In this document: positions 10,462-20,400 of the stretch, piece after piece | Layout of the letters: each line of letters opens with the position of its first letter | How positions within the stretch are numbered: the first letter of the stretch is position 1 | Assembly (NCBI GenBank): GCA_023091665.1 | Contig: JALJCQ010000014.1 | Coordinates: forward strand, 496,001 to 560,000 | Length of the DNA stretch: 64,000 nucleotides | Source: Pythium myriotylum | Taxonomy: Eukaryota > Oomycota > Peronosporomycetes > Pythiales > Pythiaceae | Direction of reading: 5' to 3' | The notes under the pieces: generated by a model | What the model was told of the DNA's origin: nothing | Database searches by the model: none | What the model saw: the letters and a program-made list of their open reading frames with translations, nothing else | Program-made: the position numbers and the translations under genes

Positions 10462-13170
10462 TCACTTCGACTCAACCGAAAGGGCTATATCCATCCGATG
10501 CTTTTTTGTAGGCTTTGGCATGATACTCGACGTGAAAGAGTGCCGTTTCTTGGACTTGGGACGTTTCGCCGCAGAGATCCCCATCAGTTTTTGGCCTAGT
10601 GCGATGTCTCCGTTTATGGAGGCGATGCCAGCAAGCCGTAGGCGAACTGCCATCTCCCACTGCAGATTAGAGCGAGCCTCCAGCAACATTGTCACGAGGC
10701 TAAAATGGAGTCGCTCGGTCGCCACCGTGATTGCCTCCACTACTTCGTCGTCTGAGGCTATCGCAGCGATCCTCGCTGCTACATTGGTGTGGCCCTCCTT
10801 AGCGACGAGCACGAGTTTCAGTTGCTTCACATCATCTGCCCCAAGCAACTGTAATCTCGCAATACCAAGCGGATCTGAAGTGTTGATTGCGTCCTCGTAC
10901 GCTAGGCGGATTCCGAGTCGAAGTTCGTGGATAGAACTGGTGAGGTCATGGTGGACTAGGATTTTGAGCGCCTCGAAATGTGTCGATTGTGAGGCAGCTT
11001 CGCGTACAGAAGATGTTTCTATGGTCTGGTGTACAAGGTTGGTAGAGGCAAGCAGCCACTGGACTTCATCAGTTCGACCTCGCGTGATAGCGGCTTGCAG
11101 GGTTGTTGGAGGGAAGTCGATTCCGAGTGAGTGGAGATATTTGTGGATTTCGAGCCATAGTGGAGACGAAGGCGTTGAGGCTGTGGTCAGCGGGGACGCG
11201 AGCATTTGGTAGTATTGCTTGATAAATGCGTCCAGTTCTGGGTCTTGTCTGATGCGGATCGCGTTGACCTCGCCCAGTGATAGCGGCGAGTTGGTTTCTT
11301 CTAATACTGAAGCGAATGACTGTGGCTGGTGCTTGTCGTCTTGTCGTCCGTGGTTGAGTATGTAACGGGCAAAACAGGGGCTCACACAAGCTGAAATGTT
11401 TTCAAGAAGAGCAGCTTCGGTGTAGAACTGAGTCTCAGCTGCCAGTAAGAAAGAGGCGATCTCTCTGTTCTCTGCTTGCTGGATTGCCGCAATAGCACTA
11501 GCCTGCGAGCGAAAAGGAAATGCCATTTGCACGTAGTCAACTCGCCCAAACGAAGCCGTAAGAGGCAGCGCATCCTCGCAGAACGTGTAGACTTGACGGC
11601 TTATGAGAGTTGCCAGTGTGTTGCTTGCTCGCTCTGTTGCAGCTAGGCGGAATCCGTGTGTGAGCAAGTGAGGAGTGATTGAGTCTCCCTCCAGAACTGC
11701 CGCGAGCAAGACGTCGTCGTCGTGTCGAATGGCAACGTCAATCATCGCATCGATGCACGTCGGGTACGCTGCGATCAGCGCTCTCCACATTGCCTGCTTC
11801 GCATCGTTGTCTTCCATTTGTGCAATCCTTTCGACGACTTGATTGGCGCCTGTGAAGCTAAGTAGCTGATGAGTGACAGCGTACTCGACCAATGCACTAA
11901 GCGCTTGCTTGGAAGCTGCGCGAGAAGTGCCAACGTCGACACCCTTTGTGTTGAGTGCGTTGCGTTTGTGGAGAGCTCTGAGCATGTCGATGTTGCCGTC
12001 CATAATTGTTTCTTCGATGGATGAAGGTGAAGCGCAAAGCACGAACTGCCCTAACAGCCAGCGAACGATGTCTACGTGATTTCTGATGACCGCCGTATCC
12101 AGCACCTTCTGAGCCCACTGCGTGTCGTCGACGATGCGGAGCTCGTGGGCCACGCGTAGAACATCGAGAAACCCCCAGTACGATGCGTCCACCAGTGGGG
12201 CATACGACATGGAGGCCTTGCTCTCTGGGGCGTTCTCATGGAGCCACCGAACGATATCTACCCACCCTGCACGAACAGCTGACGCCATTGTATGCGGGCG
12301 GCAGCGAAGTTTTGTGTGTGCATGGAGCCACTGAAGCATGTCGAGGCGGCCTTCTACCGCTGCGTCATGCATCGCACTCGACAGTGACCACTTCGGTGTT
12401 GAAGCGAATCTTTTCAGGCCTCCAGCAAAACTCACGAGTTTCAGTCCATCCCAATCTCCTTGGATGATGGCGATCCGCATCAGCAAGCCCTCAACTTGGT
12501 TCTCATCTTTGATCCCACGGTAGCTTCTTTGTAAACCGTTCACTATCTCCCGAGTAAGTTGGGACTGGAACGAGTAGATGTGAGAGAGCAAAGTCGGAGA
12601 CAAGAACACCTGCTCAACTGCATCCGAGGCCGTAGGCGTTTGTTCTGTTTCGGAGTTCTGTGAACACGGACACGGAAATATAGAAGCCGGCGTCGGTGCA
12701 TAAGGTCGGAGTAGCTTCACCACTTCGTCAAAACCAAGAGCAGCGACTTGCTTGACAAGCTCAGGCGTGATTTCAGCCAGCACCTTGTCGCTCGTGCCAC
12801 CGCTGAGAAACCACTGGACAACATGGGCATGGCCGTTCAGAGCGGCTGTTGCAAATGAGTCCGGCTTGAAAGTCGGCCAAAGTACGGGTGGGATATGCAC
12901 GGGTCTTGACCAGTTTTGCAGTAGTTCGAGCTCGCCGTTTGCCGCCAGTTCGTGCAGGAGCAGCTCCACTGAACGCGTGGGGGCGTCGCGTGGATTGGAT
13001 CTAGAGACGAGTCGGTCGAGCAACTTAAGCGGCCACAGGTGCAGAATTCGGCGCGCGAGAAGTCCAGGCACATGGGTCAAGCGTGCGTCTGCGGCCGGTA
13101 GTATGAGCGTCATCGTCGAGAAAAAAAGAATGAGGGAGCTGAGATTTTGGATTTGAGGACGGACGACCAT
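10462..13170 (-). CDS. large ankyrin-repeat protein
   Basis: About 902 residues. Diverged ankyrin-like repeats run through the whole protein, with units such as AALNGHAHVVQWFLSGG, AAVEGRLDMLQWLHAHT and AITRGRTDEVQWLLAST. The N-terminus (MTLILPAADARL) precedes a short hydrophobic region unlike a clean signal peptide. Such ankyrin genes are expanded in oomycetes and act as protein-binding scaffolds; the partner is unknown. An ATG lies at 13170 within the shared motif described at 13167-13177, but the internal ATG at 13113 may be the true start, because in the 17.1-kb paralog the equivalent motif is outside the reading frame. It is the first of four paralogs in tandem on this strand and the longest; repeat degeneracy is higher than in the two at 14.4-17.1 kb. 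Confidence 0.7.
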   Translation of the reverse strand: MVVRPQIQNLSSLILFFSTMTLILPAADARLTHVPGLLARRILHLWPLKLLDRLVSRSNPRDAPTRSVELLLHELAANGELELLQNWSRPVHIPPVLWPTFKPDSFATAALNGHAHVVQWFLSGGTSDKVLAEITPELVKQVAALGFDEVVKLLRPYAPTPASIFPCPCSQNSETEQTPTASDAVEQVFLSPTLLSHIYSFQSQLTREIVNGLQRSYRGIKDENQVEGLLMRIAIIQGDWDGLKLVSFAGGLKRFASTPKWSLSSAMHDAAVEGRLDMLQWLHAHTKLRCRPHTMASAVRAGWVDIVRWLHENAPESKASMSYAPLVDASYWGFLDVLRVAHELRIVDDTQWAQKVLDTAVIRNHVDIVRWLLGQFVLCASPSSIEETIMDGNIDMLRALHKRNALNTKGVDVGTSRAASKQALSALVEYAVTHQLLSFTGANQVVERIAQMEDNDAKQAMWRALIAAYPTCIDAMIDVAIRHDDDVLLAAVLEGDSITPHLLTHGFRLAATERASNTLATLISRQVYTFCEDALPLTASFGRVDYVQMAFPFRSQASAIAAIQQAENREIASFLLAAETQFYTEAALLENISACVSPCFARYILNHGRQDDKHQPQSFASVLEETNSPLSLGEVNAIRIRQDPELDAFIKQYYQMLASPLTTASTPSSPLWLEIHKYLHSLGIDFPPTTLQAAITRGRTDEVQWLLASTNLVHQTIETSSVREAASQSTHFEALKILVHHDLTSSIHELRLGIRLAYEDAINTSDPLGIARLQLLGADDVKQLKLVLVAKEGHTNVAARIAAIASDDEVVEAITVATERLHFSLVTMLLEARSNLQWEMAVRLRLAGIASINGDIALGQKLMGISAAKRPKSKKRHSFTSSIMPKPTKKHRMDIALSVESK

Positions 13171-13221
13171 CACTCACTAGATGATACTGCACTTTCTACC
13201 CACTGTCTCGGTGAGTGATGG
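13167..13221. promoter_or_regulatory. inverted pair of CCATCACTCAC motifs
   Basis: CCATCACTCAC at 13167-13177 and its exact reverse complement GTGAGTGATGG at 13211-13221. Related copies lie near the 5' ends of the other three ankyrin genes: 14121-14130, 14152-14162 (one mismatch), 15613-15622, 15659-15669 (one mismatch) and 17167-17177. They could be a shared regulatory site, or a splice donor, since GTGAGT fits one. Confidence 0.4.
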
Positions 13222-13449
13222 CAGATTCACTAGTCGTGTGAACCCACCGCTGTTTGCTAACCCAACAACCCGTTGCACTTTGCGCATTGCTGAGCTTCTT
13301 TGCGGTGGCTGTTCATGGCATATTATTCGCTTACGAATTGCGCATGGCTCCATGTGGCCCACGGGAGCATCGGTCGAAGTTAGCTGTCCATCCGATCCAA
13401 TCCATCCTTGTCGCTCTTCCGTTTGCATGCTTTATCGTGTTGCATCAAT

Positions 13450-14124
13450 TCAAGATCTTGGTATGCACGCACGATGCGAAGGATATGGTCGATGCGAAAA
13501 TTGGTCGGGAAATCCGATAAGCTGTGTTGTATCAGCAATGAAGTCGAAGTCCTGTCGTTCTTCAAGAGGGTACGTTTGTCGAGTGATATCACTATCCATA
13601 GCGCGGTTTAGAGCCTCCCAGGAACACGATTTGGTGTTGAAATCATTCGCTTGAAGCAGCCATCGCTTAATGTCGGCGCAGTCGTACCAAGGAAGAATGT
13701 CAATTTCTCCTCGTGGGATCACCTCTGCTGTCTTGTGGAATACTCGGATTTCGTCGAGAGTTTTATATCCACCAAATTCGCGGTTAGCACTGGGGGCCTT
13801 CAGGTGGCATCCTCGCTCACAGTTCCACCCTCGATTTAGCACGATGTGCATCCCCCCAACCAAGTACTGCTCTCCAACCTGGATCAAGGACCTCGCCCAT
13901 AACATCCTGTTGCTTTCAATGAATTGGCAAGACTCTTTCGGAAAAGGGAACCTCTCCTGCTCGAAGAGCCAAGTCGGTATCCCCGGCAGAAACGAGGCTA
14001 TCAAAGGAAAAAGCTCGTCGCTTGCAATGACCGCCAACGCTGCCTCCTCGCTGTCTCGCATTGTCGGGCTTGTCTCCGTTTTTCGCGACTGTGATCTCGT
14101 TGATACGAAAATCGGGCTGACCAT
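13450..14124 (-). pseudogene. truncated ankyrin-family paralog
   Basis: The ORF has about 224 residues. The N-terminal module (SDELFPLIASFLPGIPTWLF) is clearly the one found at the start of the two intact neighbours (for example DSLLAGIGAFLPGYPLWTV). The region expected to hold the repeats keeps only one blurred unit (PRGEIDILPWYDCADIKRWL) and then loses all ankyrin pattern. The remaining tail is not repeat-like. It is either a decayed gene or a short protein made only of the N-terminal module. The start could be the ATG at 14124 or an internal one at MRDSEEAAL. It shares the 5' motif with its neighbours. Confidence 0.5.
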
Positions 14125-14441
14125 CACTCAAAGATGATACATCACCTTTCACCATCATTCACATCGCCTTGTTGATGAGAACCACAAGCAATTTCTCGAT
14201 GGGTTTGTTGTCGCAACAAGAACAGAAAGCTGTCTGTGAGCGGGTTTCAGGTGCTTAAATCCTTTAAACTTGGGTAAGTTAGGTATCCGTCTAGATAGCC
14301 TTCTTGCACTGAATTTTATAAGCTCGTCATGTCAGACTCAATGTTGTTCTGAGTGGAAGTTCAAAAACGAAACCGTGATAAGATTAAATGCAAGGGGGTA
14401 TGCTTCATCACTTGGATGTAAAGAATAGATATCATGCAACC
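14125..14441. other. A/T-rich intergenic region
   Basis: About 317 bp, noticeably richer in A/T than the genes around it. It holds two copies of the shared motif at its left edge (14121-14130 and 14152-14162). No ORF or RNA gene is supported. Confidence 0.4.
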
Positions 14442-15578
14442 CTAGTAACTTGTTAAAGATGCTTGGTGAGTGTGTTTCTCGCGTAGAGATTGGAAACACA
14501 TGAGAATTGTGTCGTCTTTGAGCGACTCTGCGGTCTTGATGGCTTGAACCACGTCCACTTCTGGACGGCCCAAGGAATACAAGACTGGTACCAGCAGCAT
14601 ATCTCCGTCGATGACGGCTTGTGTTAACGCATACCTCGGAAAAGCATGCGGGACTTTGTTATGGACGAATTTGATCATCTCAACGTTGCCAACCCGCAAA
14701 CAGTTCAAGGCTGCCAAACGCATTCCAGCTTCTAGGTCGGCCTCTCTGCACCATGGAGGGCCACGACTATCCCATAAGAGCTGAAGCACGTTCAAATGAC
14801 CGTTCGTGACCGCGCCGTACACCCCATAGTTGGTCACAGAGCTCTTGTGTAACAGGTACTCGAGCACTTCCACGTGTCCATTCAGCGCCGCCTGGTCGAC
14901 AGCAGCAGTCGTGCATCCTTCTCGGCGCATGGTGCCCAGGAACTTGACGATCTCCAAATGACCGTTTGCAGCCGCACCGTCGAGCGCTTTGGTCGTGCAC
15001 GAAGCTCCCGACTCGTGAAGAGCTTGGACGACTTCGAAGTGGCCGTTTGTCGCTGCCTGGTCCATGGCCCGAATCGACGGTGAGTGGTGTTTCTCAAGAA
15101 GCCAGCGGACAACGTCGACATGTCCGTTTGAAGCCGCCAAGTCAATAGCGCCAGCTGGAATCTCCATGTTGGCGGTGTTTCGTAGCCATTCGAGCGCCTC
15201 CAGAAATCCGTTCGCACAGGCGTCTCGTACGGCTGTAGAAAACCAGAACTTGCCCTGGTACTGGAACTGCGGCTGGCTGTGGAGCGCGAAGAGACGCACG
15301 AGCGTGGCAAAATCTCGGTTTTGGATCGCCAAGCGCGGTAGCAGGCCCGGTGTGCCCATCGTGCGCTTGACACATTCGCTGAGCGTGAGGGTCTCTCCGT
15401 TCGATGTGTACTTGCGCTCGTACTCGACCGTCCAAAGCGGATACCCGGGCAGAAAGGCGCCGATCCCCGCCAATAATGAGTCGTTCGTGAGCACTTGCAG
15501 CGCCGGACGCGAGTCGCGTTCTGGTTGTTGCATGATAGTCAATTGAGAACTGGGGGCGCTTCTTCCGGAGATATCCAT
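14442..15578 (-). CDS. ankyrin-repeat protein
   Basis: 378 residues. After an N-terminal module (LTNDSLLAGIGAFLPGYPLW) come at least five clear ankyrin units of about 33 residues, such as LAASNGHVDVVRWLLEKH, QAATNGHFEVVQALHESG and GAAANGHLEIVKFLG, and a weaker C-terminal part. The ATG at 15578 is genuine. Just upstream on this strand, TTGTTTCAG at about 15587-15595 looks like an acceptor, with a GCTAAC branch-point match 20 bp before it. A GTGAGTGCTGG at 15659-15669 could be the donor, so a 5' UTR intron of about 80 nt is likely. No signal peptide or membrane segment. Function unknown beyond protein binding. Confidence 0.78.
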   Translation of the reverse strand: MDISGRSAPSSQLTIMQQPERDSRPALQVLTNDSLLAGIGAFLPGYPLWTVEYERKYTSNGETLTLSECVKRTMGTPGLLPRLAIQNRDFATLVRLFALHSQPQFQYQGKFWFSTAVRDACANGFLEALEWLRNTANMEIPAGAIDLAASNGHVDVVRWLLEKHHSPSIRAMDQAATNGHFEVVQALHESGASCTTKALDGAAANGHLEIVKFLGTMRREGCTTAAVDQAALNGHVEVLEYLLHKSSVTNYGVYGAVTNGHLNVLQLLWDSRGPPWCREADLEAGMRLAALNCLRVGNVEMIKFVHNKVPHAFPRYALTQAVIDGDMLLVPVLYSLGRPEVDVVQAIKTAESLKDDTILMCFQSLREKHTHQASLTSY

Positions 15579-15704
15579 TTAGTACTGAAACAAGTTATTT
15601 TTCGGTTAGCTATGAGTGATGGTCAGCGAAGTTTTGGGAACGTTCTCAACAATGATGACCAGCACTCACACAGGTATGGCTGAGAGATAATGTATTAGGT
15701 TAGT

Positions 15705-17075
15705 TCAAGGCAGTGCCTCCAGCTCCGCAGTCGGGGATAGCGGTTTTTCTCTTCCCGGCGCCAGGCTTGCAGGGAGGTGGCTGGCGCCTTCATTTGGAGC
15801 TGCTTGGGAGATTAGTTGACGTAGACGAGACTGCAGTGCCGACAGGTCCGACTCCGACTCGGACTCGGCGTCGGTATCGGCATCGGCATCGGCATCGGCA
15901 TCGGCCTCGGCATCGGCATCGGCATCGGACTCAGATTCGCTAGAATTTTCGGCCTCGGGTGCCGGTAGTTGGTCCAGAGCCTCTTGGAGTACGTCCGCGC
16001 TGAATGTCCTTCGATCAAGCAAATCATTTGCAACACCGTACTGGAGTTGTCGTGCAGCCGATAGAAGCGATGCGTCCGCGCCTTCGCGGAAAGAGCCGAC
16101 TTGGCGAAGGTAGCCAGCGACCTCGTGGTGTCCGGCCGATTCAGCCAACACAATGGCGTCCGGAGGAAATGTATCTGGCGCGAGCTCGAACAACAGAGCG
16201 ATCGTAGTGAAATCGCCCACCAGCAGCACTTCAGGAGCTGCATGGCGTATCCCTGATCGGAGGATCTCCTTGTTGCTGACGTTGGAGTTCTCCCACAGGC
16301 ACTGGAGGACCTCATGATGGCCATTAATGGCCGCGCCATAGCTCGCGTTGGTGCTAAATCCTTCTTCTCGCAGCAAGAGCAACCACTCGAGAACATGGAG
16401 GTGTCCATTTTCCGCGGCCCTGTCAATGGCAACTGTCGTGCAGCCCTCCAATCTGTTCTCGTGAAGAAACGCGACCACGTCCAAATGGCCGTTCGCAGCA
16501 GCATCATCCATCGCTCGGGGAGAGCATCCCTCAATGGACCACTCGTGCAGAATTTGAACAACCTCGAGGTGACCGTTTGCTGCCGCCGAATCCATCATTG
16601 ACCTCGTAATTTCACCATGGCTCTCTGGCAGATTTGCCAACAGCCACATCATAATGTCCGCATGACCATTCGTACCGACGGTAACAATCGTAGACGGTTC
16701 ACACCCTTCTTCCGTATGATCGTGGAGCCACTGCAGCGCCTCCAAGTTGCCACCTTTCGCTGCGTCGTCCATCGCGCACCTGAAGCTGAACTTTGGCTTC
16801 TCGCTTGCATATTCGTGCTTGCTCAGCTCGTACAATCGCGCGAGGGTTCCCAAATCAAAGTTTTGGATCGCAAGCCGCGCCATGAAGCCGTGCGTTTCCA
16901 TCGATTCTTTCGCGAGCTCGTCCATCGACAGCTGCTCCGGGTTCGGCGCGAAGGTGAGCTCGTAGCAGACGGCCCACAACGGGACTCCACGCTGAAACGA
17001 CGCGATGGTCTGGAAGAGCATTGGATCCGAGAGCGTCTCCATCGCCGCGCGCGCGAGCCCACTGAAGGCGTCCAT
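15705..17075 (-). CDS. ankyrin-repeat protein with acidic Asp/Ala tail
   Basis: About 456 residues from the ATG at 17075 (MDAFSGLARAAMETL). The frame stays open upstream to 17177 but has no ATG there. The N-terminal module (DPMLFQTIASFQRGVPLWAV) matches the two neighbours. Ankyrin units follow, for example SAAANGHLEVVQILHEWS, DAAANGHLDVVAFLHEN and RAAENGHLHVLEWLLLLR. The C-terminus holds a highly acidic Asp-Ala and Ser-Glu run encoded by a hexanucleotide repeat at 15861-15930, then a short Leu-containing tail. The acidic run may bind basic partners or be a neutral length polymorphism. The gene is divergent from the CLASP-like gene. Confidence 0.78.
   Translation of the reverse strand: MDAFSGLARAAMETLSDPMLFQTIASFQRGVPLWAVCYELTFAPNPEQLSMDELAKESMETHGFMARLAIQNFDLGTLARLYELSKHEYASEKPKFSFRCAMDDAAKGGNLEALQWLHDHTEEGCEPSTIVTVGTNGHADIMMWLLANLPESHGEITRSMMDSAAANGHLEVVQILHEWSIEGCSPRAMDDAAANGHLDVVAFLHENRLEGCTTVAIDRAAENGHLHVLEWLLLLREEGFSTNASYGAAINGHHEVLQCLWENSNVSNKEILRSGIRHAAPEVLLVGDFTTIALLFELAPDTFPPDAIVLAESAGHHEVAGYLRQVGSFREGADASLLSAARQLQYGVANDLLDRRTFSADVLQEALDQLPAPEAENSSESESDADADAEADADADADADTDAESESESDLSALQSRLRQLISQAAPNEGASHLPASLAPGREKPLSPTAELEALP
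15861..15930. repeat. coding GGCATC hexanucleotide microsatellite
   Basis: About eleven units of GGCATC with a few changes lie inside the ankyrin gene and read as alternating Asp and Ala on the minus strand. Confidence 0.8.
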
Positions 17076-17404
17076 GCTTGGCCACTGTGAGCGTTGGCGA
17101 GGGATTCGGATTCTGGGACTCGCCAGTTCTCTGGTCGGGATCCGATGGGTCAACTCACATCTCGCACCATCACTCACTCAAGTGACGTGCGTTGACGAAT
17201 AGCAACCTATATAGATATAGAAACGTTACATACCCAAATGCCAATCAAAACCTAATATCATCCAATCAAACGCGTTTAGCAAATTGATTGGTTGAAATCG
17301 TCGTGGACTTTTTTTCAAATCTCTCGGGGTTTGGTCTCCATTTTGGCGCGCAGTTTGAAGCAGGCGCCCCAAAGGGAAACGCCGCTACGCTTTCGCGCGA
17401 CGCC
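17076..17404. promoter_or_regulatory. divergent promoter with CCAAT boxes
   Basis: This region separates the ankyrin gene (-) from the CLASP-like gene (+). CCAAT occurs at 17241-17245 and 17262-17266, and ATTGG (its complement) near 17286. CCATTTT at 17338-17344 fits the oomycete initiator YCAYTYY and lies about 65 bp before the + strand ATG. CCATCACTCACTCA at 17167-17180 is the ankyrin-cluster motif. Confidence 0.4.
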
Positions 17405-20400
17405 ATGGCCGTGCGCGCCGATCTGAGCATGATGGTGGGTTCTATCGTGTAGCGCGCGTCGCGCTCGTTCTTTTGAGGTCTCATTCGTTCATTTCCGCGC
17501 CGAATCAGACCTTCCGCGGCAAGACCAACGCCGTGGTCGAGATCGGCAAGCGCATGTGCGTCTCGGACGACTACTGGAAGGACAAGTGCGACGCCATGAA
17601 GGAGCTCAAGGCCATGCTGAGCGACTATGCGGTCGTCCAGCAGAAGAAAGCGACGAGCGACGCCGCGCCGGACCGGCTCGAGGCGCTCTTCGCTGCGGAG
17701 AACGTGCAGATGCTCACGCAGCCTTTCCGCACCATTGTGAGTTCTGCCGCAGATATGTAGAAGAGAGCAGGCGACTGAGCGGCACTTATATGCACGATGT
17801 GTAGCTACTGGATCTCCGGTCGACGGTCGTCAAAGAAGGCTGCGAGACGTTCGCAAAACTCGTGGAGATCGTCGGCGCGGCCAAGTGCAAGATTCTCGTG
17901 CGCGACGTGTTCCCATCGTTGCTAGAAGCGCGCGGTGGATCCAACAAGGTAAGGAGATGAAGTGCGTCTATGGTCTGTTGTGGTATTCATCACGTCGATT
18001 GTGATAGATCAACACGGCTGCGATCAGCGATTGTATCGAAAACATCATCAGAACCACACCAAGCCGCCATATTTTGGCGCCAATCCTGAAGGAGTACAGC
18101 TTCAGCAAGTACGTGTGCCCGAATGAAATCAGAAGCGGTGAGTATTGCTAACCTGATACGGCTCGTAGGAATCGTGAAGTTCGCGAGGGCTGTTTAGCGT
18201 ACACGCTTCTCGCTCTATCAACCTGGCCTACAACCCATTTGGACGGTTTCAGGCCTGAACTCCAGACTTCGATATCGACGGGATTACGCGAGGCATCCCA
18301 GAAAGGTCGAGAAATCGCGAGGGACTGTTACTGGTGAGAACGGGTGTGGCGTGAATTAGTTCATCGATCTGAGTGTGTTAACTCAAATCCCTTGGCAGGA
18401 AGTACAAAGACACATGGCCAGGTGATATCGACAAGTAAGTCTATCGAGCATGGCAAAAGCCTCGCTTCCACGCAAGTTAACGCCATTTTTTTTGACAGCC
18501 TCGACAAGTTGCTCGACGTTGCCGTGAAGAAGCATTTGAAGCGCCCACGAAAGGATGACGATTCAGGAACTCCCTCACAGGTTCAGTCTGGGCGCACTGC
18601 TGAGTCGCATCGGGGATGTTCTAACCATTCCGTATCTGAATCAGGCTGCAAAGCGGCGACATTTGGCAAACATTACGAACAACCTTCCTTCTAGCACACC
18701 CACTGCAAAGTCCCTCGAATTTGGAGAAACTACTTCTGAGCGCAAAAGCGGTATTCCTGCTCCCCGCATGAAACCAGATAGTGATCGTGTCAGTGATTCT
18801 GCGTCTAGTCTGCTCAAGACACCAGTCCCAGCAAGCGCGGCAAAGACGCCAGCTGCCTCTCAAAGTCGAGTAAGCCGGCTTCAAGTTCCGTCAACTGCTC
18901 GCCGGAGCCTTATCCCAGCTACTCCAGCTTCAACCCGAAGCGTTTCGTCAACCTCCTCGAATGGTCCTGGGATGAGCAAAGGCACATCTGCTGCTGCAAA
19001 TGCCAAGGCAGCTCGGAGTCTCATGCCATCGACCCCACTCACCGCAACGCGAACATCACGTCGAGAAAGCATTATGGGGAGTAGGCTCTCAACGCCGTCG
19101 ACAGCCCTGAAACGCGGAACTGCGACCCCAGGATTTGCTGGAAGTGACACACAACGACGAGTGAAGCAACAGTCCGACGATTTACGAGAGAAACTTCTCA
19201 AGCTACAAGAGACGTACAGCCTCTTAAAAGCAGAGAACGCGACACTGATCGAGAGGATCAAACACGATAGTTCACATGAACTTCGATTGATGGAGAAAGA
19301 GGATCGTTTATCCGCGCTCGCTCGGTATGAAAATCGTATCCAGGATCACAAAGCCACGATCTCTGGAATCGTAACAGCTCACCAGTCCCTCAAAGATGAA
19401 CTCGCTAAGAAGGGTGATGAAGTCGATTCACTGAAAATGCAACTCCTGGAGGCCAAAGAGCAACTGAAGTCAACCAACGCAGATACCGAGGTGGGTGAGG
19501 CTGTTGCTCTTCGAAGCCGACTTCAACAGCTTCAGGATCAATACGCCACACAGGAGAAGACGTTACAAGACACGCAAGAACAACTTAAGCAATCCGAGAA
19601 CGCAGTCCGTCAACTCCACCAGGATCTGGATAACGCCAACCAGAAGGTTAACGAACAAGAACAGCTAATCGACTCATTACAGAAACAGACTCAAGAAATC
19701 CAACAACAAGTGGATCAGCTTCAACACGAAAAGAATTCTCTAGCAAAGACGAAGGCTGCGCTGTCGGCGCAGGTATCGGAGCTGTTGTCGATCAAGGCTG
19801 CTGCGGAAGAGCGTGTTGGCGAGCAGTCGAGCCGTGTGTCGGAGCTGGAGACGGAGCTGGTGGCCGTGCGCGAGAAGCTGTCGGATGTGGAGTCGAAGCT
19901 GGAGTCTGCGACGGCTGCTGCGGGTGACCAGGTGAGCAGTCTGCTGAGTGAGAAGGCGTCGCTGGAGGAGCGCGTGTCGGAGCAGGAGCAGGAGCTGTCG
20001 TCGCTGCGATGTGCTCGCGAGAGCCAGGACGCTGCGGTGCTGGCACTGGAAGAGACGAAGGCTGCGCTGTCGGCGCAGGTATCGGAGCTGTTGTCGATCA
20101 AGGCTGCTGCGGAAGAGCGTGTTGGCGAGCAGTCGAGCCGTGTGTCGGAGCTGGAGACGGAGCTGGTGGCCGTGCGCGAGAAGCTGTCGGATGTGGAGTC
20201 GAAGCTGGAGTCTGCGACGGCTGCTGCGGGTGACCAGGTGAGCAGTCTGCTGAGTGAGAAGGCGTCGCTGGAGGAGCGCGTGTCGGAGCAGGAGCAGGAG
20301 CTGTCGTCGCTGCGATGTGCTCGCGAGAGCCAGGACGCTGCGGTGCTGGCACTGGAAGAGACGAAGGCTGCGCTGTCGGCGCAGGTATCGGAGCTGTTGT

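Noticed and set aside
15713..15943. Plus-strand Arg/His-rich ORF.
   Set aside because: Shadow of the hexanucleotide repeat within the ankyrin gene.
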